IMG/VR virus record: IMGVR_UViG_3300021136_000017
Coordinates: 1-45,321 of that record
DNA from: a virus
Length of the DNA: 45,321 bases
Strand: one strand, 5' to 3'
Below, one piece after another: positions 23,921-30,722 of this stretch; the first letter of the stretch is position 1, and the number at the start of each line of letters is the position of its first letter. The notes beneath the pieces were generated by a model. It worked only from the letters and a program-made list of their open reading frames with translations. It was not told the origin of the DNA and searched no databases. Made by a program: the position numbers and the translations under genes.

Positions 23921-24166
23921 TTACTTCTTCATAAGCTGAGGATAGCAATTCTCTTTAGTAACTTCCAATAGAACAGCTTCCCAATAAACGATATCATTTG
24001 GTTGAGCAGCTAATATTTGTTTAATACAGAATTTAGTATTCCTTAATGCAACTGTACCTTTCCACGCATTCCAACAATAGTCCCATCGATTAGATCCAAT
24101 ACCGTCAAGCATTTTATTAAAGATAGCTTTTGCAGTATCCTTAGGATTAAGCTGTTTTTTTGGCAT
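23921..24166 (-). CDS. Hypothetical protein
   Basis: 81 residues: MPKKQLNPKDTAKAIFNKML, WDYCWNAWKGTVALRNTKF and YWEAVLLEVTKENCY. Helical, Trp-rich and basic. It starts in the second copy of the 27-nt leader repeat. No family recognised; probably coexpressed with 23479-23877. Confidence 0.6.
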   Translation of the reverse strand: MPKKQLNPKDTAKAIFNKMLDGIGSNRWDYCWNAWKGTVALRNTKFCIKQILAAQPNDIVYWEAVLLEVTKENCYPQLMKK

Positions 24167-24188
24167 AAATAAAAGTATTAAAATGTTA
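24162..24188 (-). repeat. 27-nt leader/start repeat, copy 2
   Basis: Identical in all 27 positions to 23873-23899 and placed the same way over the start codon of its gene. Confidence 0.6.
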
Positions 24189-24237
24189 TAAATAATCTAC
24201 GAATGAGCACTGGTGAACTACAATCATTGGGTATTGT

Positions 24238-24591
24238 CTACGAATTGATTACCAACTCAGCAGTATGCGGCGTAAGGCCTGCTTGGATTAAATCAGCCTT
24301 CAACTGTCTAACGCGCATGTACTTACCGTTCTTAACTGCGTATTGCGCCTTGATCTCGTTAATAATATTGCTTTCTTTTCTGAACTGAGCCATGAAAGCG
24401 TTGGCCTGCAACAATTGCGGCCGATTCTTGGCGTGCATCAATATGCGTCTTCCTAAAAAATCCGTACACTCTACTGTCATACTGCCTGATTTGGGCTCGT
24501 GTAACTTACTGGCAGAGAACGCGTTATACACGGTTTGCTCTGTACGACTGGTATTGTATCTTAACTCGTTGAATTCCATTGCTTTATACAT
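24238..24591 (-). CDS. Hypothetical basic protein
   Basis: 117 residues from ATG 24591 (MYKAMEFNELRYNTSRTEQ); an ATG at 24579 is an alternative. The frame is open to a TTG at 24648, but the extra peptide is not protein-like. The body has TVECTDFLGRRILMHAKNR and a basic helical end (KYMRVRQLKADLIQAGLTP), possibly nucleic-acid binding. Ends in TAG. It follows the folded non-coding region at 24660-24960. Confidence 0.6.
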   Translation of the reverse strand: MYKAMEFNELRYNTSRTEQTVYNAFSASKLHEPKSGSMTVECTDFLGRRILMHAKNRPQLLQANAFMAQFRKESNIINEIKAQYAVKNGKYMRVRQLKADLIQAGLTPHTAELVINS

Positions 24592-24659
24592 AGTAGGCGG
24601 TTTTAGGTGTGGTGATGAATATAAGTAAATGTATAACAATCCTGTCAAAGTAAAAAATT

Positions 24660-24960
24660 TATTTTAAACCGCAACTGGTTGGAAATCAATGCTTTATCAC
24701 CAAACGTAAGCAGGGAGCGTTCATAACTGATTGGTTACCAATGGAGAATTTTAGAATCCAAGCAGGGTTGGAACGGGCGGGCCGTACCAAACAGATAAAA
24801 GACCATCGTATGGGGAGCTCATGGGCAGCTTTTACAACTTTTGGTTAGTTTGTATACGTATTTTTGGATATCGTTTGGTGGTGAGAACGTGTGTAAAACT
24901 GGGGATGGTTCTCCCCTTGGTAGCATCTGATCTTGAACAATTCTACTCTTTATGTGGGTG
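24660..24960. ncRNA. Candidate structured non-coding region, GC-rich
   Basis: The 365 nt between 24649 and 25013 hold no convincing frame. Instead there are several hairpins: ATTGG-TTA-CCAAT (24730-24742), TTGGAACGG-GCGGG-CCGTACCAA (24768-24790, 9 positions with one A-A mismatch), CCAT-CGT-ATGG (24803-24813) and GGGGA-TGGTTC-TCCCC (24901-24916). GC content is far above the AT-rich surroundings. It contains AAAACTGGGGA plus TTCTC, as in the 21199 element. It could be a structured RNA, a 5' leader of the 24591 gene or an origin-like site. Strand not decided; no known RNA family recognised. Confidence 0.45.
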
Positions 24961-25013
24961 GAATTTTACAACTAAAGAATTAGTTATCAAACTATAAATT
25001 TAGTTATAGACCT

Positions 25014-25199
25014 TTAATCCTTGTTTCCTTTCCAATACCAATCGTCTTGATTATAAAAGTGATTAGTCGATAAAATGACTGTTACTACCAATATAATACA
25101 TGTGATTGGATTGTAGACTAGTATACTACCTATGCAAGCAATTATAATAATCTTGTATAGAATACCTAAGATTGGATGTTCATTTTTGAATATATTCAT
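25014..25199 (-). CDS. Small membrane protein
   Basis: 61 residues: a charged start (MNIFKNEHP), about 34 hydrophobic residues that probably make two short helices (ILYKIIIIACIGSILVYN, then CIILVVTVIL), and a Trp/Asp-rich tail. No family recognised. It lies 4 nt after the upstream stop and is probably cotranscribed with 25204-25416. Confidence 0.6.
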   Translation of the reverse strand: MNIFKNEHPILGILYKIIIIACIGSILVYNPITCIILVVTVILSTNHFYNQDDWYWKGNKD

Positions 25200-25203
25200 A
25201 CGA

Positions 25204-25416
25204 CTAAGTTTTTAGTTTTACTCTTTTCTTTACGTTACTTGGCAACATCTTAACATACCTTCTAAAGTTACCTCTATTCCTATACACTGCATGAGGTGAA
25301 TTATATCCATCTATTCTCTTTAGATTAGGTATTTGAAATATAAGCTTATAACAGTGCATAGCACTTCTTATATCTTCAAATTCTAATGGACTTGTTTTAA
25401 GGTATATGTTAGGCAT
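25204..25416 (-). CDS. Small basic hypothetical protein
   Basis: 70 residues with a strongly basic second half (YRNRGNFRRYVKMLPSNVKK), suggesting RNA or DNA binding. First part helical (EFEDIRSAMHCYKLIFQI). Starts with a TAGTTATG leader. No family recognised. Confidence 0.6.
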   Translation of the reverse strand: MPNIYLKTSPLEFEDIRSAMHCYKLIFQIPNLKRIDGYNSPHAVYRNRGNFRRYVKMLPSNVKKRVKLKT

Positions 25417-25433
25417 AACTACTTTGTTATTTT

Positions 25434-25568
25434 TTATTCTCTATAGATATTACCACATTTCTTACATTGATAATCTATTCCTGTCCAATATTGTCCTATG
25501 CATATATAGTATTTCCTTCTACTATGGAATAAGATACAGATTAATCTTTTGATTGTGTATTTGAGCAT
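25434..25568 (-). CDS. 44-residue zinc-knuckle-like protein
   Basis: ATG at 25568, TAA at 25434-25436. The product starts MLKYTIKRLICILF and ends YQCKKCGNIYRE after YYICIGQYW. The C-x-x-C-G with nearby aromatic and Glu residues is typical of tiny phage zinc-ribbon proteins. It overlaps the end of the upstream 25541-25810 gene by 28 nt. The upstream part is less convincing, so the true start may lie further in. Confidence 0.5.
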   Translation of the reverse strand: MLKYTIKRLICILFHSRRKYYICIGQYWTGIDYQCKKCGNIYRE

Positions 25569-25810
25569 ATACCATGCTGTTTTAGGTGGGTTAAAATTCT
25601 AGCATACTTTGTTGACCAAATCCATGCTTGTTCTATTGCCTTATCCATTTCTTCTTGTGTATATGTCTTAGGTTCTTCTTTTTGGAGTTGTTTGGCTTTT
25701 ACTACACAATCTCTTAAAGCCATTCTATACCCTATTGAGGTATCAGATAAATCATTTTCTGCTTTCAATTCTTCTTTCATCCATTCTATTAACTTATCTA
25801 GGTTACTCAT
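25541..25810 (-). CDS. Small conserved phage protein
   Basis: 89 residues: LIEWMKEELKAENDL, ALRDCVVKAKQLQKEEPKT and YTQEEMDKAIEQAW. Helical and charged. The phrase CVVKAKQLQKEE is familiar from small proteins of environmental Bacteroidota phages; function unknown. Starts at a GAGTTATG leader. Confidence 0.65.
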   Translation of the reverse strand: MSNLDKLIEWMKEELKAENDLSDTSIGYRMALRDCVVKAKQLQKEEPKTYTQEEMDKAIEQAWIWSTKYARILTHLKQHGICSNTQSKD

Positions 25811-25824
25811 AACTCTTTTGTTTT

Positions 25825-26181
25825 TTATTTGGTTAGGGGTAAGTCAGATTCTAACTCTGCAATCCATTTGTCAATTAAATGTTGTTGTGCAGCTTTTCTA
25901 CCCCATTTAAGTTCACGCAATAAAACATCAAGTGGGTGTGCTGATGGTGCATCAAGTGGACTAACATTTTTTTGTTCAGCTTCTTTCTCATTAATATCAA
26001 TTAATCTGATATTAAGTATCTCAGCATAAGTTCTCATTGCTTTTAATTGGATAAGCAACAATCCTCTCTGCTCTCTATCAATTGTGTACCATCCTTCTGA
26101 TTCAGCGAATTTTTCTAACTTAGAAATCTTCTCATTCAGTTCTGTCTCTTCTTGTAGTAGTCTTTCAATAAATGTACTCAT
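25825..26181 (-). CDS. Conserved phage coiled-coil protein
   Basis: 118 residues: MSTFIERLLQEETELNEKIS, KLEKFAESEGWYTIDREQR and LLLIQLKAMRTYAEILNIRL, then a linker and a C-terminal helix (WGRKAAQQHLIDKWIAELE). The first part is a leucine-heptad coiled coil as in many small phage proteins of unknown function. The 28-nt repeated element at 26191-26218 stands directly before its start. Confidence 0.7.
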   Translation of the reverse strand: MSTFIERLLQEETELNEKISKLEKFAESEGWYTIDREQRGLLLIQLKAMRTYAEILNIRLIDINEKEAEQKNVSPLDAPSAHPLDVLLRELKWGRKAAQQHLIDKWIAELESDLPLTK

Positions 26182-26190
26182 GTGTTTTGT

Positions 26191-26218
26191 TATTCAGATA
26201 ACCCTGTCTATGGTTTTA
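26191..26218 (-). promoter_or_regulatory. 28-nt intergenic repeat, copy 1
   Basis: On the minus strand: TAAAACCATAGACAGG then GTTATCTGAATA. It matches 28154-28181 at 26 of 28 positions; both copies lie 10-11 nt before a start codon. A promoter or operator used by two units is likely. The differences are one A/G at each of two sites. Confidence 0.5.
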
Positions 26219-26413
26219 TATATTGATTAAATCTTTCTCTTTAGATAGTTCAAATGAATAATGTTCACTTGTTTGAACTCCACTTGCCGTTTTGTATAAT
26301 AACTCCCCATTTTTATAAACATAGATGGCTATTATAATTCTTGGTGTTTGTTCTCTTTCTGTTTTTAGATAAACAATATCACCTATTTCATATTCATTCT
26401 CTATTAACATCAT
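26216..26413 (-). CDS. Small hypothetical protein, SH3-like
   Basis: 65 residues, beta-rich: IGDIVYLKTEREQTPRI, IAIYVYKNGELLYKTAS and a short acidic end. The pattern 'G-D-x-V-x-L' followed by strands suggests a small SH3-like barrel. It overlaps the upstream gene by 4 nt (26410-26413), which indicates coupling. No named family. Confidence 0.6.
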   Translation of the reverse strand: MMLIENEYEIGDIVYLKTEREQTPRIIIAIYVYKNGELLYKTASGVQTSEHYSFELSKEKDLINI

Positions 26414-26961
26414 GATTGATTTTTTAATTCATTAATCTTTTTCAGTAATTCATCTTTAAAAATATAATGTCTGCCGTTTGAATTATTATGGTAGCATTGT
26501 ACATCCGTCCACTTTTCTAATTCTTCCAAGTGGTTGTTAGCTTTGTAGCCTTCGATGAATGCGTTAACCTTATCGTACATTCTTTCATTATGCTTTGTAG
26601 TCATTATATCTCTTTCTAAGTTCCAATAAAAATCATACGGCAACACTATTAGAAAATCTGATTTTAATTTATATTGTTCAATCATATCTTCATTTTCTAT
26701 TGAGAATGAAAAGTCCTTATAAACTATTGCAAACTTTCTATACGCATCTGCCATCTTCTCTATGGATGGGGAAGTAGGTTGTTCTTTAGCATCTGTTATA
26801 GTCCATCCTCTTTCTACTTCTTCTGTCTTTGGTTCAAGGGAGTTTAAGTAAATTCTTAAAAGTTCTTCCAATGAGTTATTAGCTTTGAGTTGTGCTATTT
26901 CTTTTTTGAGTGCATAAATTTCATTATTCAATAACCTTTGTCTTGTTCTATAAGACTGCAT
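26410..26961 (-). CDS. Modular hypothetical protein sharing segments with 28188-29156
   Basis: About 183 residues if started at ATG 26961 (MQSYRTRQRLLNNEIY); ATGs at 26973 and 27009 are alternatives, all overlapping the upstream gene. A coiled-coil start is followed by LLRIYLNSLEPKTEEVE, GWTITD, EQPTSPSIEKM and, near the end, EGYKANNHLEELEKW. The same phrases in the same order occur in the 28188-29156 product, and the DNA is almost identical over 40-50 bp blocks. Recombination between the two genes is likely. Function unknown. Confidence 0.65.
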   Translation of the reverse strand: MQSYRTRQRLLNNEIYALKKEIAQLKANNSLEELLRIYLNSLEPKTEEVERGWTITDAKEQPTSPSIEKMADAYRKFAIVYKDFSFSIENEDMIEQYKLKSDFLIVLPYDFYWNLERDIMTTKHNERMYDKVNAFIEGYKANNHLEELEKWTDVQCYHNNSNGRHYIFKDELLKKINELKNQS

Positions 26962-27271
26962 TACATCCCTCATTACTTTCGGTAGTTGGGATATATCTTG
27001 ATGAATCAAGTTCTTCGGGATAACTATATTTTGAAGTTATATCTTTAGCAAATTTTGCTTGTTCAACAAAAAATGGTTCATTGGTATAATCTTTCAATGC
27101 CCTTTCAAGTAGTATAGCTTTCCTGCCATTTTTCCAAGCTATATCAACTATTATTTCTAGTGGGTAATTCTTTATAGCGTGTTCTTTCCAATTATCACCA
27201 AATGTTGCGGTTATAAATGGCTTTTCAACATTAGATTCTATTTCTGTTATTATTTCTTTAAATGGTTTCAT
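26948..27271 (-). CDS. Hypothetical protein
   Basis: 107 residues: MKPFKEIITEIESNVEKPFI, FGDNWKEHAIKNYPLEI and IAWKNGRKAILLERALKDY. Mostly helical. It overlaps the following gene's start by 14 nt or more. The 27286-27317 hairpin stands before it and separates it from the 27723 gene. Confidence 0.65.
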   Translation of the reverse strand: MKPFKEIITEIESNVEKPFITATFGDNWKEHAIKNYPLEIIVDIAWKNGRKAILLERALKDYTNEPFFVEQAKFAKDITSKYSYPEELDSSRYIPTTESNEGCNAVL

Positions 27272-27285
27272 AATAATACTTTAGT

Positions 27286-27317
27286 AAGCACACTACCCAT
27301 TATTAGATAGTGTGCTT
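27286..27317 (-). terminator. 10-bp hairpin, terminator-like
   Basis: AAGCACACTA, a 12-nt loop and TAGTGTGCTT form a perfect 10-bp stem 7 nt after the stop at 27325. The following bases on the minus strand are only moderately T-rich (ACTAAAGTATTATT), so it is a weak terminator or an mRNA-stabilising stem. Confidence 0.6.
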
Positions 27318-27324
27318 TGATTGG

Positions 27325-27723
27325 TTAATTAACTCCTGTTGCTTCAATTCTTCCATCTCCTTCGCTGATAATAACAGAATCACCTTGCTTGAATCCTGCA
27401 TCTTTAAAATGTGGATTATCAATCAAATCTTGGTCTGTTAAGGTTGCATTAGCTGCCTTATGAGCAGCTTCTAATAATGATGATTCTCTTGCTGCATTTG
27501 TATAAGGTGTGTTGTCTACTTCATTACTTTGTTCAGGTTGGTCAGGAATTACTTCAGATAACAATCCATTAACGGCTCTGTATGGTTTTCCGTTATACCT
27601 AAATTCAAATCCACCATCTCGCATTGAAATAATAAACCTTTCTCCCTTATCGGTTAATAATACTATTGGAAGATAGACTCCTTCAAGTTGAAGGAGCCTG
27701 TCCTCTGTTACTGTTAATTTCAT
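27325..27723 (-). CDS. Hypothetical protein
   Basis: 132 residues. The N-terminal 70 are beta-rich (LTVTEDRLLQLEGVYLPIVL, FEFRYNGKPYRAV); then a polar linker (PDQPEQSNEVDN), a helix and a short C-terminal strand pair (DSVIISEGDGRIEATGVN). It is followed by the 27286 hairpin. No family recognised. Confidence 0.6.
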   Translation of the reverse strand: MKLTVTEDRLLQLEGVYLPIVLLTDKGERFIISMRDGGFEFRYNGKPYRAVNGLLSEVIPDQPEQSNEVDNTPYTNAARESSLLEAAHKAANATLTDQDLIDNPHFKDAGFKQGDSVIISEGDGRIEATGVN

Positions 27724-27725
27724 AA

Positions 27726-27842
27726 TTAAAGATTTATGCTTTTTAAATAGGTGATTACATCTCCATCAGAACATAATTTGATGGATGGATAGTTAAAGGC
27801 TTTTGCTGCCTTTTTTCTGTAAATGTCAAAAAGTGTTTTCAT
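27726..27842 (-). CDS. 38-residue hypothetical protein
   Basis: ATG 27842 shares its A with the TAA of the upstream gene (TAATG), and TAA is at 27726-27728. The product starts MKTLFDIYRKKAAKAFNYPS and ends in a short helix. The overlap and exact fit of the gap before the 27723 start support it as a real gene. Confidence 0.55.
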   Translation of the reverse strand: MKTLFDIYRKKAAKAFNYPSIKLCSDGDVITYLKSINL

Positions 27843-28144
27843 TATTGTTGGGTTTTAGTTACATAATTTGTGGCAATACTTTTAAAGTATTTTAATTGGT
27901 CAACACACTCTTTAAATGATTCAGGTTCTGTTAGAGTTGCAAAGAGTTCCATTGATTTTTGCATATCTTCTAATTTACTTAGCTTAGGTGTAGAACCATC
28001 ATAAGCTAATCCTGTTGACAATATACCCTCAACTACTTCTGCTCCTGTTTGGTCTACAATAACCTTTACATGAGGATTATAAGTTTTTCTTAGGTACATT
28101 ACTAGCGGTTTTGCTGCTTCAATTAATAACTGATTTGTTTCCAT
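27842..28144 (-). CDS. Hypothetical protein
   Basis: 100 residues: LLIEAAKPLVMYLRKTYNPH, VKVIVDQTGAEVVEGI, then an acidic helical half with a Cys (FKECVDQLKYFKSI). The first part, 'N-P-H-x-x-(V/I)-I-V-D', suggests a small alpha/beta domain like those seen in many Bacteroidota phages; function unknown. The 28-nt repeated element precedes its start. Confidence 0.65.
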   Translation of the reverse strand: METNQLLIEAAKPLVMYLRKTYNPHVKVIVDQTGAEVVEGILSTGLAYDGSTPKLSKLEDMQKSMELFATLTEPESFKECVDQLKYFKSIATNYVTKTQQ

Positions 28145-28153
28145 ATTATTTTG

Positions 28154-28181
28154 TATTCAGATAATCCTGTCTACGGTTTTA
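28154..28181 (-). promoter_or_regulatory. 28-nt intergenic repeat, copy 2
   Basis: On the minus strand: TAAAACCGTAGACAGG then ATTATCTGAATA, 26/28 identical to 26191-26218 and at the same distance from a start codon. Confidence 0.5.
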
Positions 28182-28187
28182 GTGTTT

Positions 28188-29156
28188 TTAGTTCTGCAAT
28201 TTTGTTTTTAGTTGGTAAAGTTTATTTATCAATTCTTGTGAATTAATATCAGTACCATAATGATAACGTTCTTCTCTCACCCACTTCTCTAATTCATCCA
28301 ATGAGTTATTAGCTTTGTAGCCTTCTTCCTTCCCTTTTATTAATCCTAATTCATAACTATAAATGTCTACCCATTGACTTATCTCTTTATCGAATGTTAG
28401 TTTAGATATTTTATCTTCCTTCTTTATGGATGGGGAAGGTTGTTCTTCTAATTCAATACCTGAATCTTTTAGGAATTGAATTGCTTGTTCTTTAGTTTTA
28501 ATATTACCCATAACAGTTTTTATAGCTTCTAATTGTTTATCAATTACTGTTCTGTCTGTTATAGTCCATCCTCTTTCTACTTCTTCTGTCTTTGGTTGTT
28601 CTAGTTTAGGGAAATCATCATTACATATTCCACATTGACTTATAAGTACATTAGGATGATTAGGACATAGTTTAAATCTTTCTTTAAGTTCTTCTGTCTT
28701 TGGTTGAAGGGAGTTTAAGTAAATTCTTAAAAGTTCTTCCTTAGTATGCTTAACACCTCTATAAAACCATTCGCCATCTTCCATACCACGATGGATATAA
28801 TCTTCTGTTGCGAACCACTCTGCAAACCCACACACTTCTTCCTCTGTATACATTATTGATTCTGATTGAAATGACTTATATCTTTTATATGCTTTAACTA
28901 AACTAGCATTTGGTTCAGGTGGATTAAGTAATACTTCTTCTAATTTTATAAAATCATCTTTATGTAAATAAATACTATTTACTTCTTCTGTTTGTGGTTG
29001 AATGGATTGGAGAAAACTTTTAAAAGTTTGTGCTGAATCTTTACCAAACTCAATTATAATATCATGATTTAAAGATGTTCTATAATCATACCCCGCATCA
29101 AAAGAACATCTCATCTCATCCTCTGAATACATCAATGCTTCTCTGTACTTACTCAT
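28188..29156 (-). CDS. Modular hypothetical protein with repeated segments
   Basis: 322 residues. It carries two copies of a P-K-T-E-E-(V/L) phrase, LLRIYLNSLQPKTEE, GWTITD, EEQPSPSIKKED and a terminal EGYKANNSLDELEKW. All of these match the 26410-26961 product. A Cys cluster in the middle (FKLCPNHPNVLISQCGICND) may bind zinc. The 'MYSEDEMRCSFDAGY' and 'MYTEEEVCGFAEW' phrases are internally related too. It appears built from shuffled short modules. Function unknown. It overlaps the upstream gene by 4 nt (ATGA). Confidence 0.65.
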   Translation of the reverse strand: MSKYREALMYSEDEMRCSFDAGYDYRTSLNHDIIIEFGKDSAQTFKSFLQSIQPQTEEVNSIYLHKDDFIKLEEVLLNPPEPNASLVKAYKRYKSFQSESIMYTEEEVCGFAEWFATEDYIHRGMEDGEWFYRGVKHTKEELLRIYLNSLQPKTEELKERFKLCPNHPNVLISQCGICNDDFPKLEQPKTEEVERGWTITDRTVIDKQLEAIKTVMGNIKTKEQAIQFLKDSGIELEEQPSPSIKKEDKISKLTFDKEISQWVDIYSYELGLIKGKEEGYKANNSLDELEKWVREERYHYGTDINSQELINKLYQLKTKLQN

Positions 29157-29362
29157 AATTTAAATTTTGGTTCTAAAAATACTGGGACTATTACAGCGTC
29201 ATCATAATCACAATCAAAATCAAAGGTGAATTCTGATTCACATGATGGACACTTTCCATTTTTATACCATCCGTAATTTGGATATTCATCTGATAATGGT
29301 TCAAATACAGTATCATGTTCAAATTCTATATTACAATTTGGACATATTATATCATAGGTCAT
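29153..29362 (-). CDS. Small zinc-ribbon protein
   Basis: 69 residues. CPNC at residues ~7-10 and CPSC at ~38-41 form a clear two-knuckle zinc ribbon with an acidic C-terminal half (FDFDCDYDDAVIV). Stop TGA overlaps the next gene's ATG (ATGA). Likely a small DNA/RNA- or protein-binding accessory factor. Confidence 0.7.
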   Translation of the reverse strand: MTYDIICPNCNIEFEHDTVFEPLSDEYPNYGWYKNGKCPSCESEFTFDFDCDYDDAVIVPVFLEPKFKL

Positions 29363-29375
29363 ATTATAGTTCTAT

Positions 29376-29690
29376 TTAATCTTCTTCACCTGAAAATGCG
29401 TATCTTATTATCATTGAGCCTTTACTTTCTGTATCTTTTGATGGACTAACCCATTGATCTCCTCCACCGTTTGTTCCTATTGGTATTATATCATAAATGA
29501 ATAAGTACTTTATATTTTTTTGGTGATGCGCATAATAATCTTCTTTTGTTCTTGTTATCCATTGTTGAAAGGTTTCTCCTGCTTTTAACATTCTTGATTT
29601 AACCATCCATATATGGAACTTACCATTTATTATCTGTGGATTTTCTTGTTCTTTAGCTTGTTGCGGAGTGTTTACGAATAGTACTTCCAT
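29376..29690 (-). CDS. Hypothetical protein
   Basis: 104 residues: a helix, FHIWMVKSRMLKAGETFQQW, then strands (IKYLFIYDIIPIGTNGGGDQW) and an acidic end (SGEED). No signal or membrane segment. It lies directly after the stop of the 29691 gene. No family recognised. Confidence 0.6.
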   Translation of the reverse strand: MEVLFVNTPQQAKEQENPQIINGKFHIWMVKSRMLKAGETFQQWITRTKEDYYAHHQKNIKYLFIYDIIPIGTNGGGDQWVSPSKDTESKGSMIIRYAFSGEED

Positions 29691-29939
29691 TTATTTATTA
29701 TACATTTCTTTATAGTATCCGATTCCTGTGTCGTATTCTTCTATTATATTTCCATTTCTACCCAACATATTACCATCAACCCAAGCTTCTATGATCTGGT
29801 CCCTTTCTGATAAAAGTTGGTAATTAATCTCTGTTGATATGAGTCTTATTACTTCAAATGGACTTATGTTTTCTGTTATCATTCTTTCCTCTAAAGTGTA
29901 AGTAAAACTCCTCAGCATTTGCATCGCTGTTATATTCAT
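29691..29939 (-). CDS. Small helical hypothetical protein
   Basis: 82 residues, MNITAMQMLRSFTYTLEERM, then a helix (EINYQLLSERDQIIEAW) and a Gly-rich turn. It starts at an AATAAGTTATG leader and is immediately followed by the 29376-29690 gene, so the two are probably coupled. No family recognised. Confidence 0.65.
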   Translation of the reverse strand: MNITAMQMLRSFTYTLEERMITENISPFEVIRLISTEINYQLLSERDQIIEAWVDGNMLGRNGNIIEEYDTGIGYYKEMYNK

Positions 29940-29954
29940 AACTTATTTATTTTA

Positions 29955-30566
29955 TTAGAGGTTTGTATAAGAACTTACACTCTTTGGTTTAACAATAAAT
30001 TTAATCTTTGTTATGTCGTCTGAGCTCCAATTCTTGGATCCAAGATCAAGACGTATAAAATCACACTCTGATAATATCATGGTTACAACTTCTTTTCCTG
30101 TGGCATCTAAGATCTTGACTCCTATGTTTAACTCTATATCTTTATGATTGTTTACATAGTTTATTAATCTGTGTTCCACATTAAAATCCGCAGACACAAC
30201 TTCATGTTCACTTTTTAGTATACCAGATACAGAATACAGTTCAAATTCAACAGGACTCCAACCAATTGGTCCGACGTTCCCTGCGGATCCATAATTCATT
30301 AAATTGGACATTGACTTCACAACATAAGGAGGAAGTCCAAGCATTTCTACTATCATAAATCTGTTTTTTGTTGGTTCAAATATTGGTTCAAAGTTATTAA
30401 TATTTATTTCGCTCCATTCTTTATGTTCGTTATCACCAACTAACTTATAGTACTTACCATTATTTTCCCAAATACAATTCCAATTTTCTTTTATTTGTGG
30501 ATTATCGGGGTATGCTCTACCTGATCCGTCGTAATTTAGATTTCCTTTTTTGATTTCTTTTTTCAT
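29955..30566 (-). CDS. Hypothetical protein
   Basis: 203 residues. N-terminal basic start (MKKEIKKGNLNYDGSG), then a beta-rich body (WNCIWENNGKYYKLVGDNEH, MIVEMLGLPPYVVKSMS, VKILDATGKEVVTMIL). It starts at an AATAAGTTATG leader. No signal peptide. No family recognised. Confidence 0.65.
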   Translation of the reverse strand: MKKEIKKGNLNYDGSGRAYPDNPQIKENWNCIWENNGKYYKLVGDNEHKEWSEININNFEPIFEPTKNRFMIVEMLGLPPYVVKSMSNLMNYGSAGNVGPIGWSPVEFELYSVSGILKSEHEVVSADFNVEHRLINYVNNHKDIELNIGVKILDATGKEVVTMILSECDFIRLDLGSKNWSSDDITKIKFIVKPKSVSSYTNL

Positions 30567-30569
30567 AAC

Positions 30570-30722
30570 TTATTTATTTAAATTAATTATTGACATTATT
30601 AAGTAAGCAATACCTAATACGATAATACAATAAGTTGATACTACTATTAATGAATACAATACAGATCCTGTTATAACAAGTCCCATTAACCAGCCTTCTA
30701 AGAATTGTCTTATTTTTTTCAT
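30570..30722 (-). CDS. Small membrane protein (50 residues)
   Basis: ATG at 30722, TAA at 30570-30572. MKKIRQFLEGWLMGLVITGS is followed by hydrophobic stretches (VLYSLIVVSTYCIIVLGIAY), which make one long or two short membrane helices. Its ATG overlaps the TGA of the upstream frame (ATGA), indicating coupling. Confidence 0.6.
   Translation of the reverse strand: MKKIRQFLEGWLMGLVITGSVLYSLIVVSTYCIIVLGIAYLIMSIINLNK

Noticed and set aside
24592-24648. TTG start at 24648 for the 24238 gene
   Set aside because: The added peptide is not protein-like and a normal ATG exists at 24591. TTGACA at this place was considered as a -35 box, but no good -10 at 17 nt follows.
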